Shown: positions 17,909-26,837 of the stretch, piece after piece
Position numbering within the stretch: position 1 is the stretch's first letter
Layout of the letters: each line of letters starts with the position of its first letter
Origin: Schaalia radingae
GTDB lineage: Bacteria > Actinomycetota > Actinomycetes > Actinomycetales > Actinomycetaceae
Length of the DNA stretch: 64,000 bases
Assembly (NCBI RefSeq): GCF_900106055.1
Contig: NZ_LT629792.1
Location: 496,001-560,000 of the forward strand
Reading direction: 5' to 3'
The notes under the pieces: model-generated
Told to the model about the DNA's origin: nothing
Seen by the model: the letters and a program-made list of their open reading frames with translations, nothing else
Databases searched by the model: none
Program-made: the position numbers and the translations under genes

Positions 17909-18811
17909 ATGAGTGATACAAAAACAGCGGTGCGCAGATTCTTCAAAGGTTCTTCTGTGAACTTAATGTATGTTCCCGCTTTAACAATCTTCGCTATCTT
18001 CCTCGTATGGCCCGTAATCCAAGGCGCATACCTATCCACCACCAGTTGGGATGGATACTCTCCAACTCTTTCCAGCGCAGGATGGTCTAACTACACGAGG
18101 CTTGTAAGCGACCCCAACTTTTTTGTAGCGGTGCGCAACACCTTCATTTACGGAGTTGGAAGCACGATACTACAGCAGATAATTGGCCTCTTTCTAGCAG
18201 TGCTGCTAGAGCGTTCCGGCAAGATTTCCAACAGTGTGCGAGCCATTATCTACCTGCCGGTCCTCATCTCACCGGTCGTTATGGGCACCTTCTACTACCT
18301 CGTATTCCGGTTCCGCCAGGGCGCGTTGAACGGGATCTTGGAAGCGTTTGGTGGTCAGCCCGTCGCATACCTTGCAAACTCCAACTTTGCTATCGCCGTA
18401 ATCGTATTCATCAACTCGTTCCAGTTCGTTGGCGTATCGATGATCATCTACCTGTCCGGACTGCAGTCGATTCCAACAGAAGTTCACGAAGCCGCCCAAC
18501 TTGACGGTGTTAACGGCTGGCAACAGTTCAAAGACATCACCTGGCCAATGCTCCACCCGGCATTCGCTGCTTCCGTGGTCATTAACCTAATCGGAGGACT
18601 CAAGCTCTACGACATCATCAAGGTTCTAACCGATGGCGGTCCAGGCTTTGACACCAACTCGGTTTCAACGCTTATTGGACGCACCTACTTTGGCAGTCAG
18701 GCCGCCGGCTACGCAGCCGCGCAAGGCGTGGTGCTGTTCTTCATAATCGTTCTATTCACGGTTATTACAAACCGCTGGCTTGATAGGCGCGCTACGAGAG
18801 TGGGGCTGTGA
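17909..18811 (+). CDS. Sugar ABC transporter permease (MalF type)
   Basis: Inner membrane subunit of 300 residues with about six membrane segments. The first (LTIFAIFLVWPVIQGAYLST) follows a short cytoplasmic tail. The EAA loop that docks the ATPase is EVHEAAQLDGVNGWQQFKDI, followed by TWPML. The ATG at 17909 has AGGTG upstream. The stop overlaps the next ATG by one base. No ATP-binding subunit is encoded nearby, so a shared MsiK/MalK-like ATPase elsewhere is expected. Confidence 0.93.
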   Translation: MSDTKTAVRRFFKGSSVNLMYVPALTIFAIFLVWPVIQGAYLSTTSWDGYSPTLSSAGWSNYTRLVSDPNFFVAVRNTFIYGVGSTILQQIIGLFLAVLLERSGKISNSVRAIIYLPVLISPVVMGTFYYLVFRFRQGALNGILEAFGGQPVAYLANSNFAIAVIVFINSFQFVGVSMIIYLSGLQSIPTEVHEAAQLDGVNGWQQFKDITWPMLHPAFAASVVINLIGGLKLYDIIKVLTDGGPGFDTNSVSTLIGRTYFGSQAAGYAAAQGVVLFFIIVLFTVITNRWLDRRATRVGL

Positions 18812-19644
18812 TGAGTGAAAATAAGAATTCTTTGAAAACTCCTAAGTTCATACTTTTCCTCCTGGTACTGGTCTGCCTTGTGCAGTTAGTACCTTTCTAC
18901 CTAGGCGTGGTTGCATCCTTTAAAGGTTCGCGAGATCAAAGCTCGGCGTGGGCGATCCCCTTTGGAGAATCCACGTTTGAGAACTTTGTCATCGCATGGG
19001 AACGCGGACACGTAGGCCAAGCCATTTTAAACACGGCTATTGTTACCATCCTGGCCACAGCCATCGTGGTAGTTGTTGGCGCACTAGCCTCCTACCCACT
19101 TGCGCGACGCCGGACAAAGTGGAATCAAACGATCCTCATGCTGACGCTTACCGTCATGATGATTCCCCCACTGTCCATCCTTGTTCCCTTGATCCGTCTG
19201 CTAAAGAGCTTCGGCATGATGAACACCTACATGGGCCTAGTTTTGCCACTGGCAGCTTTCGCTCTTCCCCAGGCGATCTTCCTGTACACGCAGTCTTTGC
19301 GCGGTATCACCGGAAGTTTGGAGGAAGCCGCGAAGATCGATGGAGCGGGAACGCTACGAACCTTCTTTTCTATCGTTTTGCCGCTACTAAAGCCCGTGAC
19401 AATCACGGTGGTTATCCTTACCGGCACTAACGTTTGGAACGAATTCGCGCTGAGTAGCTACATCATGACTACAAATGAAATGCGTACGCTGGCTCCCACT
19501 ATCGCGTCCTTCTTCGGCGCGGCCGGATCCAACGTGAACGCAGCAATCGCCGGATCATTCCTGGGTGTAATCCCCGTGCTAGTTGCATACCTGTTCTTGC
19601 AAAAGTACTTCATGAAGGGCATGCTCGCGGGCGCGGTGAAGTAA
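18811..19644 (+). CDS. Sugar ABC transporter permease (MalG type)
   Basis: Second permease subunit, 277 residues from the ATG at 18811, six predicted membrane segments. The EAA motif SLEEAAKIDGAGTLRTFFSI is followed by VLPLLKP, the standard MalG pattern. It begins within the stop codon of the first permease (TGATG), so the pair is translationally coupled to give equimolar subunits. Followed after 21 bases by the LacI-family regulator. Confidence 0.93.
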   Translation: MSENKNSLKTPKFILFLLVLVCLVQLVPFYLGVVASFKGSRDQSSAWAIPFGESTFENFVIAWERGHVGQAILNTAIVTILATAIVVVVGALASYPLARRRTKWNQTILMLTLTVMMIPPLSILVPLIRLLKSFGMMNTYMGLVLPLAAFALPQAIFLYTQSLRGITGSLEEAAKIDGAGTLRTFFSIVLPLLKPVTITVVILTGTNVWNEFALSSYIMTTNEMRTLAPTIASFFGAAGSNVNAAIAGSFLGVIPVLVAYLFLQKYFMKGMLAGAVK

Positions 19645-19665
19645 TGATTTCAAGGTGGTGGCAAC

Positions 19666-20688
19666 GTGCGGACTGAACCAAAACGCCGGGTAACTCGAGA
19701 TGAGGTGGCCGCTCGAGCTGGCGTCAGCTCCGCCGTTGTCAGCTACGTTGTAAACAACGGCCCCAGGCCCGTAGCTGAGAGCACCCGCCTTAGAGTTCTT
19801 GAAGCTATCCAAGAGCTTGGCTACCACCCCAGTGGCACGGCAAGAGCACTGCGGCTAGGAGCTAGGCAGACGTGCGGCGTGGTTATACCCAACGTGAAGC
19901 ACCTGTTTAACTCCGCCGTAGTGCACAGACTGGACCGAGAACTGTCGCGCCACAACCTCTCCATGTTGCTTTCCAACACTCATAACGATCCAGAAACTGA
20001 AAAAACCGTTATCAGCGAAATGCTCTCATGGGGAGTGGACGGCCTCATAGTTATGGTCTCAGCACTCGACGACGAAGATTGGCGCCACCAAAAACTTCCC
20101 GTTCCAGCCATTCTTTTGGACCGCCAGATTGGCTTGGAACACTTCACCACACTTGGCCCCGATTTTGCCGAGGGAGGCAGAATCGCTACCCAGCATCTGA
20201 TCGACCATGGGCACGAACGAATCCTCGCAGTATTAGGCGGTTTATTCCCTGGCGATAACACTAGGTTGGCTGGTTATCATCGGGCACTATCCGATGCGGG
20301 CTTGCAACCCCTCACCCCCATCATGACTTCGTGGTCACTAGAGGGCGGGTACGAAGCCGGAAAGCGGTTCCTACAACTAGACTCGCGCCCATCCGCCGTG
20401 TTCTGTTTTTCTGACGCACTAGCTATCGGCTTCCAAAAAGCCGTAACAGAAGCTGGAGTTCGCATCCCCGAAGACGTTGCCATCGTGGGATTCGATGGCA
20501 CGGACACCGTTAAGTATGTTCAACCTCGAATCACCACTGTAAGACAGCCTATTAACGAAATGCTTACCACCGCAGTCGAGACCCTCGTTAAAGAGCCGTA
20601 CGAGCCTTTACCAAAACACATGATCTTCCCTGTGTTACTGGTACCAGGAGAATCTTGCGGCTGCCCAAGAATAGAAGGAATAGACTAA
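19666..20688 (+). CDS. LacI family regulator, probable repressor of the alpha-galactoside operon
   Basis: Sugar-responsive DNA-binding protein of 340 residues. The N-terminal helix-turn-helix and hinge read VTRDEVAARAGVSSAVVSYV, then VNNGPRPVAESTRLRVLEAI, then QELGYHPSGTARAL. A periplasmic-binding-protein-like effector domain follows (VGFDGTDTVKYVQPRITTVR). GTG start at 19666. It is co-transcribed with the transporter and overlaps the acetyltransferase start by one base (TAATG). The dyads before the alpha-galactosidase gene are its likely operators. It is close in sequence to the LacI-type regulator at 37935. Confidence 0.93.
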   Translation: MRTEPKRRVTRDEVAARAGVSSAVVSYVVNNGPRPVAESTRLRVLEAIQELGYHPSGTARALRLGARQTCGVVIPNVKHLFNSAVVHRLDRELSRHNLSMLLSNTHNDPETEKTVISEMLSWGVDGLIVMVSALDDEDWRHQKLPVPAILLDRQIGLEHFTTLGPDFAEGGRIATQHLIDHGHERILAVLGGLFPGDNTRLAGYHRALSDAGLQPLTPIMTSWSLEGGYEAGKRFLQLDSRPSAVFCFSDALAIGFQKAVTEAGVRIPEDVAIVGFDGTDTVKYVQPRITTVRQPINEMLTTAVETLVKEPYEPLPKHMIFPVLLVPGESCGCPRIEGID

Positions 20689-21326
20689 TGGCCGCTTATT
20701 TTTCAGAAGAAGAAGTTCGCAGGCGCATTGAAGAGCGCGAACTGTACTGCGATGCCTACGAGGGCTTGGAAGGACTCAAGGATGAGCGGGACCGGGCTAA
20801 ACGACTGGTTGCGCGTTTCAATCAAACAACCGTAGACGACGAGGCCCTACGTAAGCAACTCATTGCAGAACTGTTTGGCGAAAGCGCTTCAAATGCTCTC
20901 CTCGAGCCGCCTATTTCTGTTGCTTACGGGCACCGCACAACTTTTTCTGGCAACGCTTATGCCAATACGGGTTTGACGCTTGTAGACGACTATGAGATCA
21001 ACATTGGCAAGAACGTTATGTTTGGTCCCAACGTGACTCTAACGTCCACTAACCACCCGATTCACCCTAAGCTGCGTGAGGATGGCACGCAGTTTTCTGC
21101 TCCCATCAACATTGAGGATGACGTGTGGATTGGCGCGCACGCTGTTGTGCTTCCCGGAATCACCATTGGCAAGGGCTCTATTGTGGGCGCCGGAGCCGTG
21201 GTGACCAAGAATGTGCCGCCCATGTGCGTTGTGGCCGGAGTGCCCGCCAGATTCATCAGGCGAATCACCGATGAAGACCTGGAGTGGGAGTACAGGGAGC
21301 CGGGAACCTTGGAATACGAAATGTAG
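20688..21326 (+). CDS. Sugar O-acetyltransferase, LacA/Maa type
   Basis: Hexapeptide-repeat acetyl-CoA transferase of 212 residues that acetylates galactosides or maltose. A Mac-type N-terminal domain (about 1-60) precedes a left-handed beta-helix with repeated turns (INIGKNVMFGPNVTLTSTNH and DVWIGAHAVVLPGITIGKGS). The catalytic histidine is in STNHPI, and GVPARFIRRI is the conserved C-terminal signature. Such enzymes are thought to detoxify non-metabolisable sugars taken up by the transporter. It is the last gene of the alpha-galactoside operon; AGAAGGA precedes its ATG, which overlaps the LacI stop. Confidence 0.92.
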   Translation: MAAYFSEEEVRRRIEERELYCDAYEGLEGLKDERDRAKRLVARFNQTTVDDEALRKQLIAELFGESASNALLEPPISVAYGHRTTFSGNAYANTGLTLVDDYEINIGKNVMFGPNVTLTSTNHPIHPKLREDGTQFSAPINIEDDVWIGAHAVVLPGITIGKGSIVGAGAVVTKNVPPMCVVAGVPARFIRRITDEDLEWEYREPGTLEYEM

Positions 21327-21409
21327 CTCAATTGACTTAGCGCACTGGCCTCGACGAAGCTTTTTCGCTCCTTTCATAAGGGCCCATTATCGTTAGTTTC
21401 CACAGAAAT

Positions 21410-21445
21410 AATCGGGGGGCTCCAAGATCTTGGAGCCCCCCGATT
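21410..21445. terminator. Bidirectional terminator, 36-bp perfect palindrome
   Basis: The arms are 18 bases, AATCGGGGGGCTCCAAGA and its exact complement, with no unpaired loop on paper. It sits between the converging acetyltransferase and flavoprotein genes. Rightwards it is followed by CAGGGTTTTACG; leftwards it is preceded by an A-rich stretch, which gives a T-rich tail on the other strand. Confidence 0.85.
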
Positions 21446-21452
21446 CAGGGTT

Positions 21453-22697
21453 TTACGCTAGAGCGATCTCTATATCTCCTCCGAGCGGATCTACCGTATC
21501 AAGCACATCAGCTGGAATACGGAAGACTCTGCCTGGCGCTGCTGGCCACGGCACACGTTTACGTGCCACTTCCACGCCTCTTTGTCTCACTGATACCGCG
21601 GGCGTGGCGTCAAACACATCAACCCACGCGATAAGACGATTACGAGCGACATTGGGCCCTCCGGGCACGTAAGTTCCCGGGGATATCCACCTGATAGATC
21701 CAACGGGTTTAATTGCTATCGGATGTTCAGCTTTCTGTTGCCCGGACAGATAGGCCAGTACTTGATCAGCTACATATTCACCCTCAAGAGCGACTACATC
21801 TGCAGTTTCGACAGGGTGGTTCACGTTACCAACTGAAAAAATACCGGGGACAGATGTTTGCATGGTCTGATCAGTCTTGGGGCCAAGATGATTAGCATCA
21901 ATATCTACCCCTCGCTTTACCAACAATTCATTGTCTGGAATCCAATCACCGGTGAACACAACCGTATCGCACTCCAATATGCGGCGTTGGCCATCTTTTT
22001 GCTCAATTTCGACGCTCTGTACTCGCCTCTTTCCGTTAATTCGAACTACCTTCGAGTTAGTAATTACCTTTGCTTGGAACAGGGCTCGCCCGCCCAAGCG
22101 GAACGCCGAGTAAGACTCCCCTTTAGGGTACTCAGTGACGAGTGCAGTCGTGTCACAACCGGCTTGCTTTAGGGTCATAACCGCGGACCAGCTAACTAAT
22201 TCTGCACCGATCACCACAGCTCGTCTACCAACCTTTTGGTGGTACAGATGCACAAGGTTTTGCAACTGGCCCGTGGTGTATATTCCAGCAGGCCTATCAC
22301 CTGGAATAATTCGAGCGGGACGAGGCCTCTCCCTCGCACCAGTAGCGAAAACGAATACATCTGGACGTACATCATAACGGCCGGCAGGGGTTGTTACCTG
22401 AAGTGTTCTATCGTCACTCCAGCCGGTTGCCATTGCTTGAGTCATAAGTTTCGCGCCTGCACGCAGGGCATCTTCGGTCAGAACCTTTGCGTAGGCGGGC
22501 CCAGACATGAAACGTTTTCTGTCTCGAATGCCATAACCGAGATGGTCGGCATGGCGCGGAATTCCGCCTGTATTCTGTTCCCGTTCAATAACCAAAACCT
22601 CGCCATCGAGCACGGGAGCGAGTCGTTTAGCTGCGCTTAATCCAGCTGGTCCGCCTCCAATAATTGCAACCGTAGGGGTTAGCATCTGTTTACTCAT
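21453..22697 (-). CDS. FAD-dependent pyridine nucleotide oxidoreductase of the polyol operon
   Basis: Flavoprotein of 414 residues. The dinucleotide-binding motif TVAIIGGGPAGLSAAKRLAP is at the N-terminus, ATGARERPRPARIIPGDRPA in the middle, and GIFSVGNVNHP near the C-terminal FAD contact. The start at 22697 is chosen because GGAGGTAACA precedes that ATG; a longer upstream frame is not needed. It overlaps the end of the upstream dehydrogenase by 8 bases. The same pair of flavoproteins accompanies glycerol kinase-like genes in other Gram-positive bacteria, probably as an electron-accepting partner of the GlpA-like enzyme. Confidence 0.85.
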   Translation of the reverse strand: MSKQMLTPTVAIIGGGPAGLSAAKRLAPVLDGEVLVIEREQNTGGIPRHADHLGYGIRDRKRFMSGPAYAKVLTEDALRAGAKLMTQAMATGWSDDRTLQVTTPAGRYDVRPDVFVFATGARERPRPARIIPGDRPAGIYTTGQLQNLVHLYHQKVGRRAVVIGAELVSWSAVMTLKQAGCDTTALVTEYPKGESYSAFRLGGRALFQAKVITNSKVVRINGKRRVQSVEIEQKDGQRRILECDTVVFTGDWIPDNELLVKRGVDIDANHLGPKTDQTMQTSVPGIFSVGNVNHPVETADVVALEGEYVADQVLAYLSGQQKAEHPIAIKPVGSIRWISPGTYVPGGPNVARNRLIAWVDVFDATPAVSVRQRGVEVARKRVPWPAAPGRVFRIPADVLDTVDPLGGDIEIALA

Positions 22698-24078
22698 TGT
22701 TACCTCCGGCAAGTTCATCAAAAATTGCTTGCACTTTTGCGCCACAGAAGAATCCTTGACAACGACCATTCATCGCTCGTGTGCGGCGTCTCAATCCGAA
22801 CAATGTGGTTGGAGGAATTGGAGACTGGAACGCATCCCGGAGCTCACCCCGAGTCACCCTTTCGCAGAAGCACACCACTTCGCCGTATTGGCTATCGCAT
22901 GCAATTTTTTCGTCATCTTCAAATGGTCGAGTGAGACTTTCAGCTAGTGGAGGCATCTTGTAAGTGGGCGGCAAGTCCTCGCGCATCGTCAGGTCCAAGC
23001 CTGACTTTTCCATAAGCGAGAATACATACTCAGCAACTGCGAGAGCGGATGTAAGACCAGTTGATCTGATGGCAGCAGCAATTATGTAACGCTTAGAATC
23101 GTCGACTTCAATAAGGTAGTCTTTCTGGTTATTCGCAGCTCTTAATCCCGCGTATGCCGCCGTAACCTCCTCTTTCAAAAGCTTGGGCATTATGCGCGAT
23201 CCCTTTTCATAAAGGAATTCAAAGCCTTCTTCCGTGGTCGAGGTGTCGGTCTTATCTGTCATGTCTTCCGAAGTAGGTCCGAGCATGAGGTTTCCAAACG
23301 CTGTCGGACTGATCAACACCCCCTTACCAGCTTTCGAAGGTGCTGCGAGAATGATCTTGTCTGTAAGAGGGCGTGACAGCTTGTCAAATACAAGTAGCTC
23401 TCCGCGCCTCGGATGAACCTTTAGACGATCGTAGCCGAACATGGCGTCGACACCATCGGATCCTAATCCCGCCGCATTGACAACCCAGCGGGCTCGCAGA
23501 GGGCCTTGTGTGGTTTCTAGCTTCGTATATTCAGAACCAACATCAATGGAAAGAACCTTGTGATTCAGAAGTAGCTTGGCCCCTCGACAAACCGCATCCG
23601 TTGCGTATCCGATAGGAACCGACCAAGCGTCTATCACAGACTCTCCCGGAACTACCAACCCACCAGTTGCTCCTGGGCCCAAATCCGGTATTTGTTCGTA
23701 TACTTCTTCCGGTGAGATAATGTACGTTTCCGTGTACCCATTCTTCTCAGCCTTCTCTTTCAATGAAGGTAGCGACTCCGCTTGTTCATCATCCCAAGCA
23801 ACGAGGATTGCGCCAGTAGTATCGACTCCGACGCCAGCTTCCGCACAGTACTCTCTAGTTAGGTGATAGCCCCGCGCTACAAGCTGCGCTTCAAGCGTGC
23901 CTGGAGAAGCATCATAGCCCGTATGCAACAATGCAGTGTTTGCTTTGGACGTCCCTTCAACTACATCTTCTCGGCTGTCAACCAGCGCAACGGAGTACTT
24001 GGTTCCTGCAAATGCTCGCGCAATTGCTGACCCAACAACTCCAGCGCCGATAACAGCGATATCGTAATCATTCGACAT
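22690..24078 (-). CDS. GlpA-like FAD-dependent glycerol-3-phosphate-type dehydrogenase
   Basis: Oxidises a phosphorylated polyol, 462 residues. The N-terminal FAD motif is DIAVIGAGVVGSAIARAFAG. The DAO-type body contains KANTALLHTGYDASPGTLEA and the C-terminal catalytic region GLRAANNQKDYLI. A BFD-type 2Fe-2S domain ends the protein with four cysteines in VVCFCERVTRGE and GRCQGFFCGAK, as in GlpA-like proteins. It sits downstream of the permease with an 11-base overlap, so translation is coupled. The substrate is presumed to be the product of the FGGY kinase at 26673; glycerol 3-phosphate is the default guess, but kinase divergence leaves this open. Confidence 0.87.
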   Translation of the reverse strand: MSNDYDIAVIGAGVVGSAIARAFAGTKYSVALVDSREDVVEGTSKANTALLHTGYDASPGTLEAQLVARGYHLTREYCAEAGVGVDTTGAILVAWDDEQAESLPSLKEKAEKNGYTETYIISPEEVYEQIPDLGPGATGGLVVPGESVIDAWSVPIGYATDAVCRGAKLLLNHKVLSIDVGSEYTKLETTQGPLRARWVVNAAGLGSDGVDAMFGYDRLKVHPRRGELLVFDKLSRPLTDKIILAAPSKAGKGVLISPTAFGNLMLGPTSEDMTDKTDTSTTEEGFEFLYEKGSRIMPKLLKEEVTAAYAGLRAANNQKDYLIEVDDSKRYIIAAAIRSTGLTSALAVAEYVFSLMEKSGLDLTMREDLPPTYKMPPLAESLTRPFEDDEKIACDSQYGEVVCFCERVTRGELRDAFQSPIPPTTLFGLRRRTRAMNGRCQGFFCGAKVQAIFDELAGGNNE

Positions 24079-25252
24079 TTGTTTCCCCTCCAGTGCGTTT
24101 TAGATCGACAGGGCTACTTGTTTCTGGCGTTTCGCGGACAACGGCTTGCAAGTTCGGATCAAATGCCGGGTAACGTTTACGCGCTATTACATACGCCAAT
24201 GCTGTTGCAGAGATAGCGGCCACCAACTTACCCACGATCATCGGAACAATCATCTCTGGTGCCACACCTGCGGTGAATCCCAGATGATCTCCGAGAAGAG
24301 CCATTGCGGAAACAGCCCACGCGGTATTAATAAAAATCCCGCGCTTATCCATCTTCGACATCAAGCCGAAGGTAGGAATTGCATTTGCGAGGCTCATAAC
24401 GATTCCGCCTGAAGCAACCTCGTTCATCCCCATAACTCGCCCGAACGCAGCTAGTGGTTTACGCGCGACTTTTGTAATCACATACATGAGAGGGAAAGCT
24501 CCCATCAAGAATACGCAAATCTGTGCTACGATAGTTAGCCCCTCCTCGATGGGCACTAGCTCCCAACCCGCGGGCATTATTTTCCAACCGGTCAAAAATT
24601 CGAACGCTACAATGCCCAGCGCAATCGAGATGATAAAGACGAGTGCTTTGCCGAATCCCAAGAATCCTCGAGTCATTGCTTCGGGAGCTTTCCAAAGTCC
24701 AAATGTAATAAGCGCTGCGGCGATGATAATCGGAATGAGATTCTTCAGAATCATTATCACGCCATAACCGGCGACTAAGCCACCTGCTAGCACGCCAAGT
24801 GGAATAGTAACAACGCCGACCAGGACACCGTTGGCGAAATATGGACGATCCTCCTCTTCCACGATTCCTAGCCCCACTGGAATCGTAAAGACCACAGTAC
24901 AACCCAACATCGAGGCAAGAATCGCCCCAGCCAGCATGGCAGCATCATCTGATTGCGCCATCTGAACTGCGAGGTGGAATCCACCCATATCGTTTGCGAG
25001 CAAGGTACCAGCAAACATTGATGGATCGGCGCCGAAAAACTTGTAAATAGGAACAATAACCGGATTCAGAACTTTAGCTAAAACGGGTGCCAGGGAAATC
25101 ATTCCAACCATTGACAGCGCTAACGGACCAAACGTATTAAGCCCCTCTTCGAGCTGATCACCAAGCTCAAACTTGCTTCCAATAGCTCTGTCTAGCGCCG
25201 CAACTATCAGGGCAAACGCCATTATTATGACAATAATTTGATTCAATCCCAT
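24068..25252 (-). CDS. EutH-family membrane permease
   Basis: Integral membrane protein of 394 residues with about ten hydrophobic helices. The protein starts MGLNQIIVIIMAFALIVAAL and shows the EutH signatures LALSMVGMISLAPVLAKVLN, PSMFAGTLLANDMGGFHLA and VGVVTIPLGVLAGGLVAGYG. EutH is the ethanolamine permease of eut operons. No other eut gene is present here: the gene lies 2 bases after a sugar-kinase-like gene and overlaps a GlpA-like dehydrogenase. The parsimonious reading is uptake of a small polyol or amino-alcohol that is then phosphorylated and oxidised. Family is confident, substrate is not. Confidence 0.85.
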   Translation of the reverse strand: MGLNQIIVIIMAFALIVAALDRAIGSKFELGDQLEEGLNTFGPLALSMVGMISLAPVLAKVLNPVIVPIYKFFGADPSMFAGTLLANDMGGFHLAVQMAQSDDAAMLAGAILASMLGCTVVFTIPVGLGIVEEEDRPYFANGVLVGVVTIPLGVLAGGLVAGYGVIMILKNLIPIIIAAALITFGLWKAPEAMTRGFLGFGKALVFIISIALGIVAFEFLTGWKIMPAGWELVPIEEGLTIVAQICVFLMGAFPLMYVITKVARKPLAAFGRVMGMNEVASGGIVMSLANAIPTFGLMSKMDKRGIFINTAWAVSAMALLGDHLGFTAGVAPEMIVPMIVGKLVAAISATALAYVIARKRYPAFDPNLQAVVRETPETSSPVDLKRTGGETNVE

Positions 25253-25254
25253 GA

Positions 25255-26673
25255 TTACAGCTCCAAAGACGACTCAACTGCGGCACGCCACGCCGTCCTA
25301 TATGACTCGACATCATCTGCACTTCGTTGCGGTTCATAAGTTGCAGCAGGTTCCCAATCAAAAGGTCCTTCTTCAATTGTCAGGTCCGGATTCAGGGCCA
25401 AACGCATGCAGGCAGCGGTACCCAAAGCAGTAGCATGAGCCGATGGATAGGTATCGATTGGCGTTTGCAACATATCGGCCTGCGATTGCATGAGAACTTT
25501 AGATCTCGTCAGACCGCCGTCAACACGAAGCCTGCTAAGTGATTCGCCTAGTTCTCCATGAGTTAGATCAGCCAGCTCCGCAATTTGTGCAGCGATACCG
25601 TCTAACATTGCCTTAACTACCTGTGGCTTGCCTGTAGATAGGCGCATGCCGGATAAAAAGGCTCCCGCATCCGGCTTCCACCATGGCGCTGCCAATCCTG
25701 CAAAGGACGGCGCAAATAGAACACCACCTGAATCCTCCGCTGCAATTTCATCCATCTGCGGAGCGCCGGTAATGATACCCATCTCTTCTAGCCAACGCAC
25801 TGCGGAGGCCGCTGTGTATACCTGGCCGTCGGAGCAATAATTTGTTTTACCTCGGAGAGTCCACGCTACTGAAGTGGTCAGGCCGTTATCGAATCGAGGA
25901 GCGTCCTCACCCATATTCACAAGGATGAAAGCGCCCGTGCCATAAGTGCATTTTCCTTCGCCTCGATTGAAACACTTCTGCGCAAACAATGCGGCCTGCT
26001 GATCAACGATTAGACCACCTACCGGTACAGGCGAACCGGTGAACGCACTCGTTTCTCCTACAATTTCATCACAGGCTACAACCTTAGGCATACGCTCATT
26101 AGAGAGCCCGAAGATTTCAAGGAGTTTGTCATCCCACTGAGTTGAGTCAACGTTCAATAGCAAAGATCGCGAAGCGGTTGATACATCCGTTACGAACTCG
26201 CCCGTAAGCTGATAAACCATCCAGGTATCGGTAGTAGTTACCACACCTTTGGTGGTGAGGTTTTCACGAAGCCATGTCATCTTCGGAGCGGTGAAATAAC
26301 AATCCAGCACTAGACCGGTGCGCTGATGCACCTCATCCGCGAACTCTTGCAACCGTTCCACAACCGTTTGCGCACGGCGGTCCTGCCACACAATACAGGT
26401 GGTAAGAGGCTCGCCCGTTTCTGGATCCCACGCGAGGATGGTCTCACCTTGATTCGCTAAGGAGACGCCTTCAATGGGCACGCCTGCTTTTGCCACAGCC
26501 TCTTTGCCCACCTCAATTATGGAGCTCAAAAGCTCTCGTGGATCCTGTTCCACACCCCCGTTTGCCAAATATTCCGGGAAAATTTCCTTCTCCACCACCG
26601 CGTGAACGCCCTGCTCATCGACCACAATCGCCTTCGACCCTGAAGTTCCCTGGTCTAATGCAAGAATAGCCAC
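25255..26673 (-). CDS. FGGY-family carbohydrate kinase, glycerol kinase-like
   Basis: Phosphorylates a sugar or polyol, 472 residues from the GTG at 26673, selected because GAAAGGTGG precedes it and MAILALDQGTSGSKAIVV is the family start. ATP and sugar-binding elements are visible: DQGTSGSK, IVWQDRR, LVLDCYF, DTWMVYQLTG, IVDQQAALFAQ, TYGTGAF and RVDGGLTRSK. In E. coli GlpK glycerol contacts R83, E84, W103, Y135 and D245. Here E, W, Y and D are conserved but the arginine is replaced by glycine (ANQGET, G76), so the substrate may differ from glycerol. First gene of a four-gene operon diverging from a DeoR regulator. Confidence 0.88.
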   Translation of the reverse strand: MAILALDQGTSGSKAIVVDEQGVHAVVEKEIFPEYLANGGVEQDPRELLSSIIEVGKEAVAKAGVPIEGVSLANQGETILAWDPETGEPLTTCIVWQDRRAQTVVERLQEFADEVHQRTGLVLDCYFTAPKMTWLRENLTTKGVVTTTDTWMVYQLTGEFVTDVSTASRSLLLNVDSTQWDDKLLEIFGLSNERMPKVVACDEIVGETSAFTGSPVPVGGLIVDQQAALFAQKCFNRGEGKCTYGTGAFILVNMGEDAPRFDNGLTTSVAWTLRGKTNYCSDGQVYTAASAVRWLEEMGIITGAPQMDEIAAEDSGGVLFAPSFAGLAAPWWKPDAGAFLSGMRLSTGKPQVVKAMLDGIAAQIAELADLTHGELGESLSRLRVDGGLTRSKVLMQSQADMLQTPIDTYPSAHATALGTAACMRLALNPDLTIEEGPFDWEPAATYEPQRSADDVESYRTAWRAAVESSLEL

Positions 26674-26837
26674 GTTGCCACCTTTCGTTATCACAGTATT
26701 GCTATCGTGCTTGCGACTCCTTCGTCGCTTAACAAAATCTCAACGGAATCAGCCGTTTCCGCAATTCTGTTCAGATTGTTGTTTTAAGCGTAAGTCCGTT
26801 TGGAATTCAACTCAACGAATGTGGAATAATGTGGATT

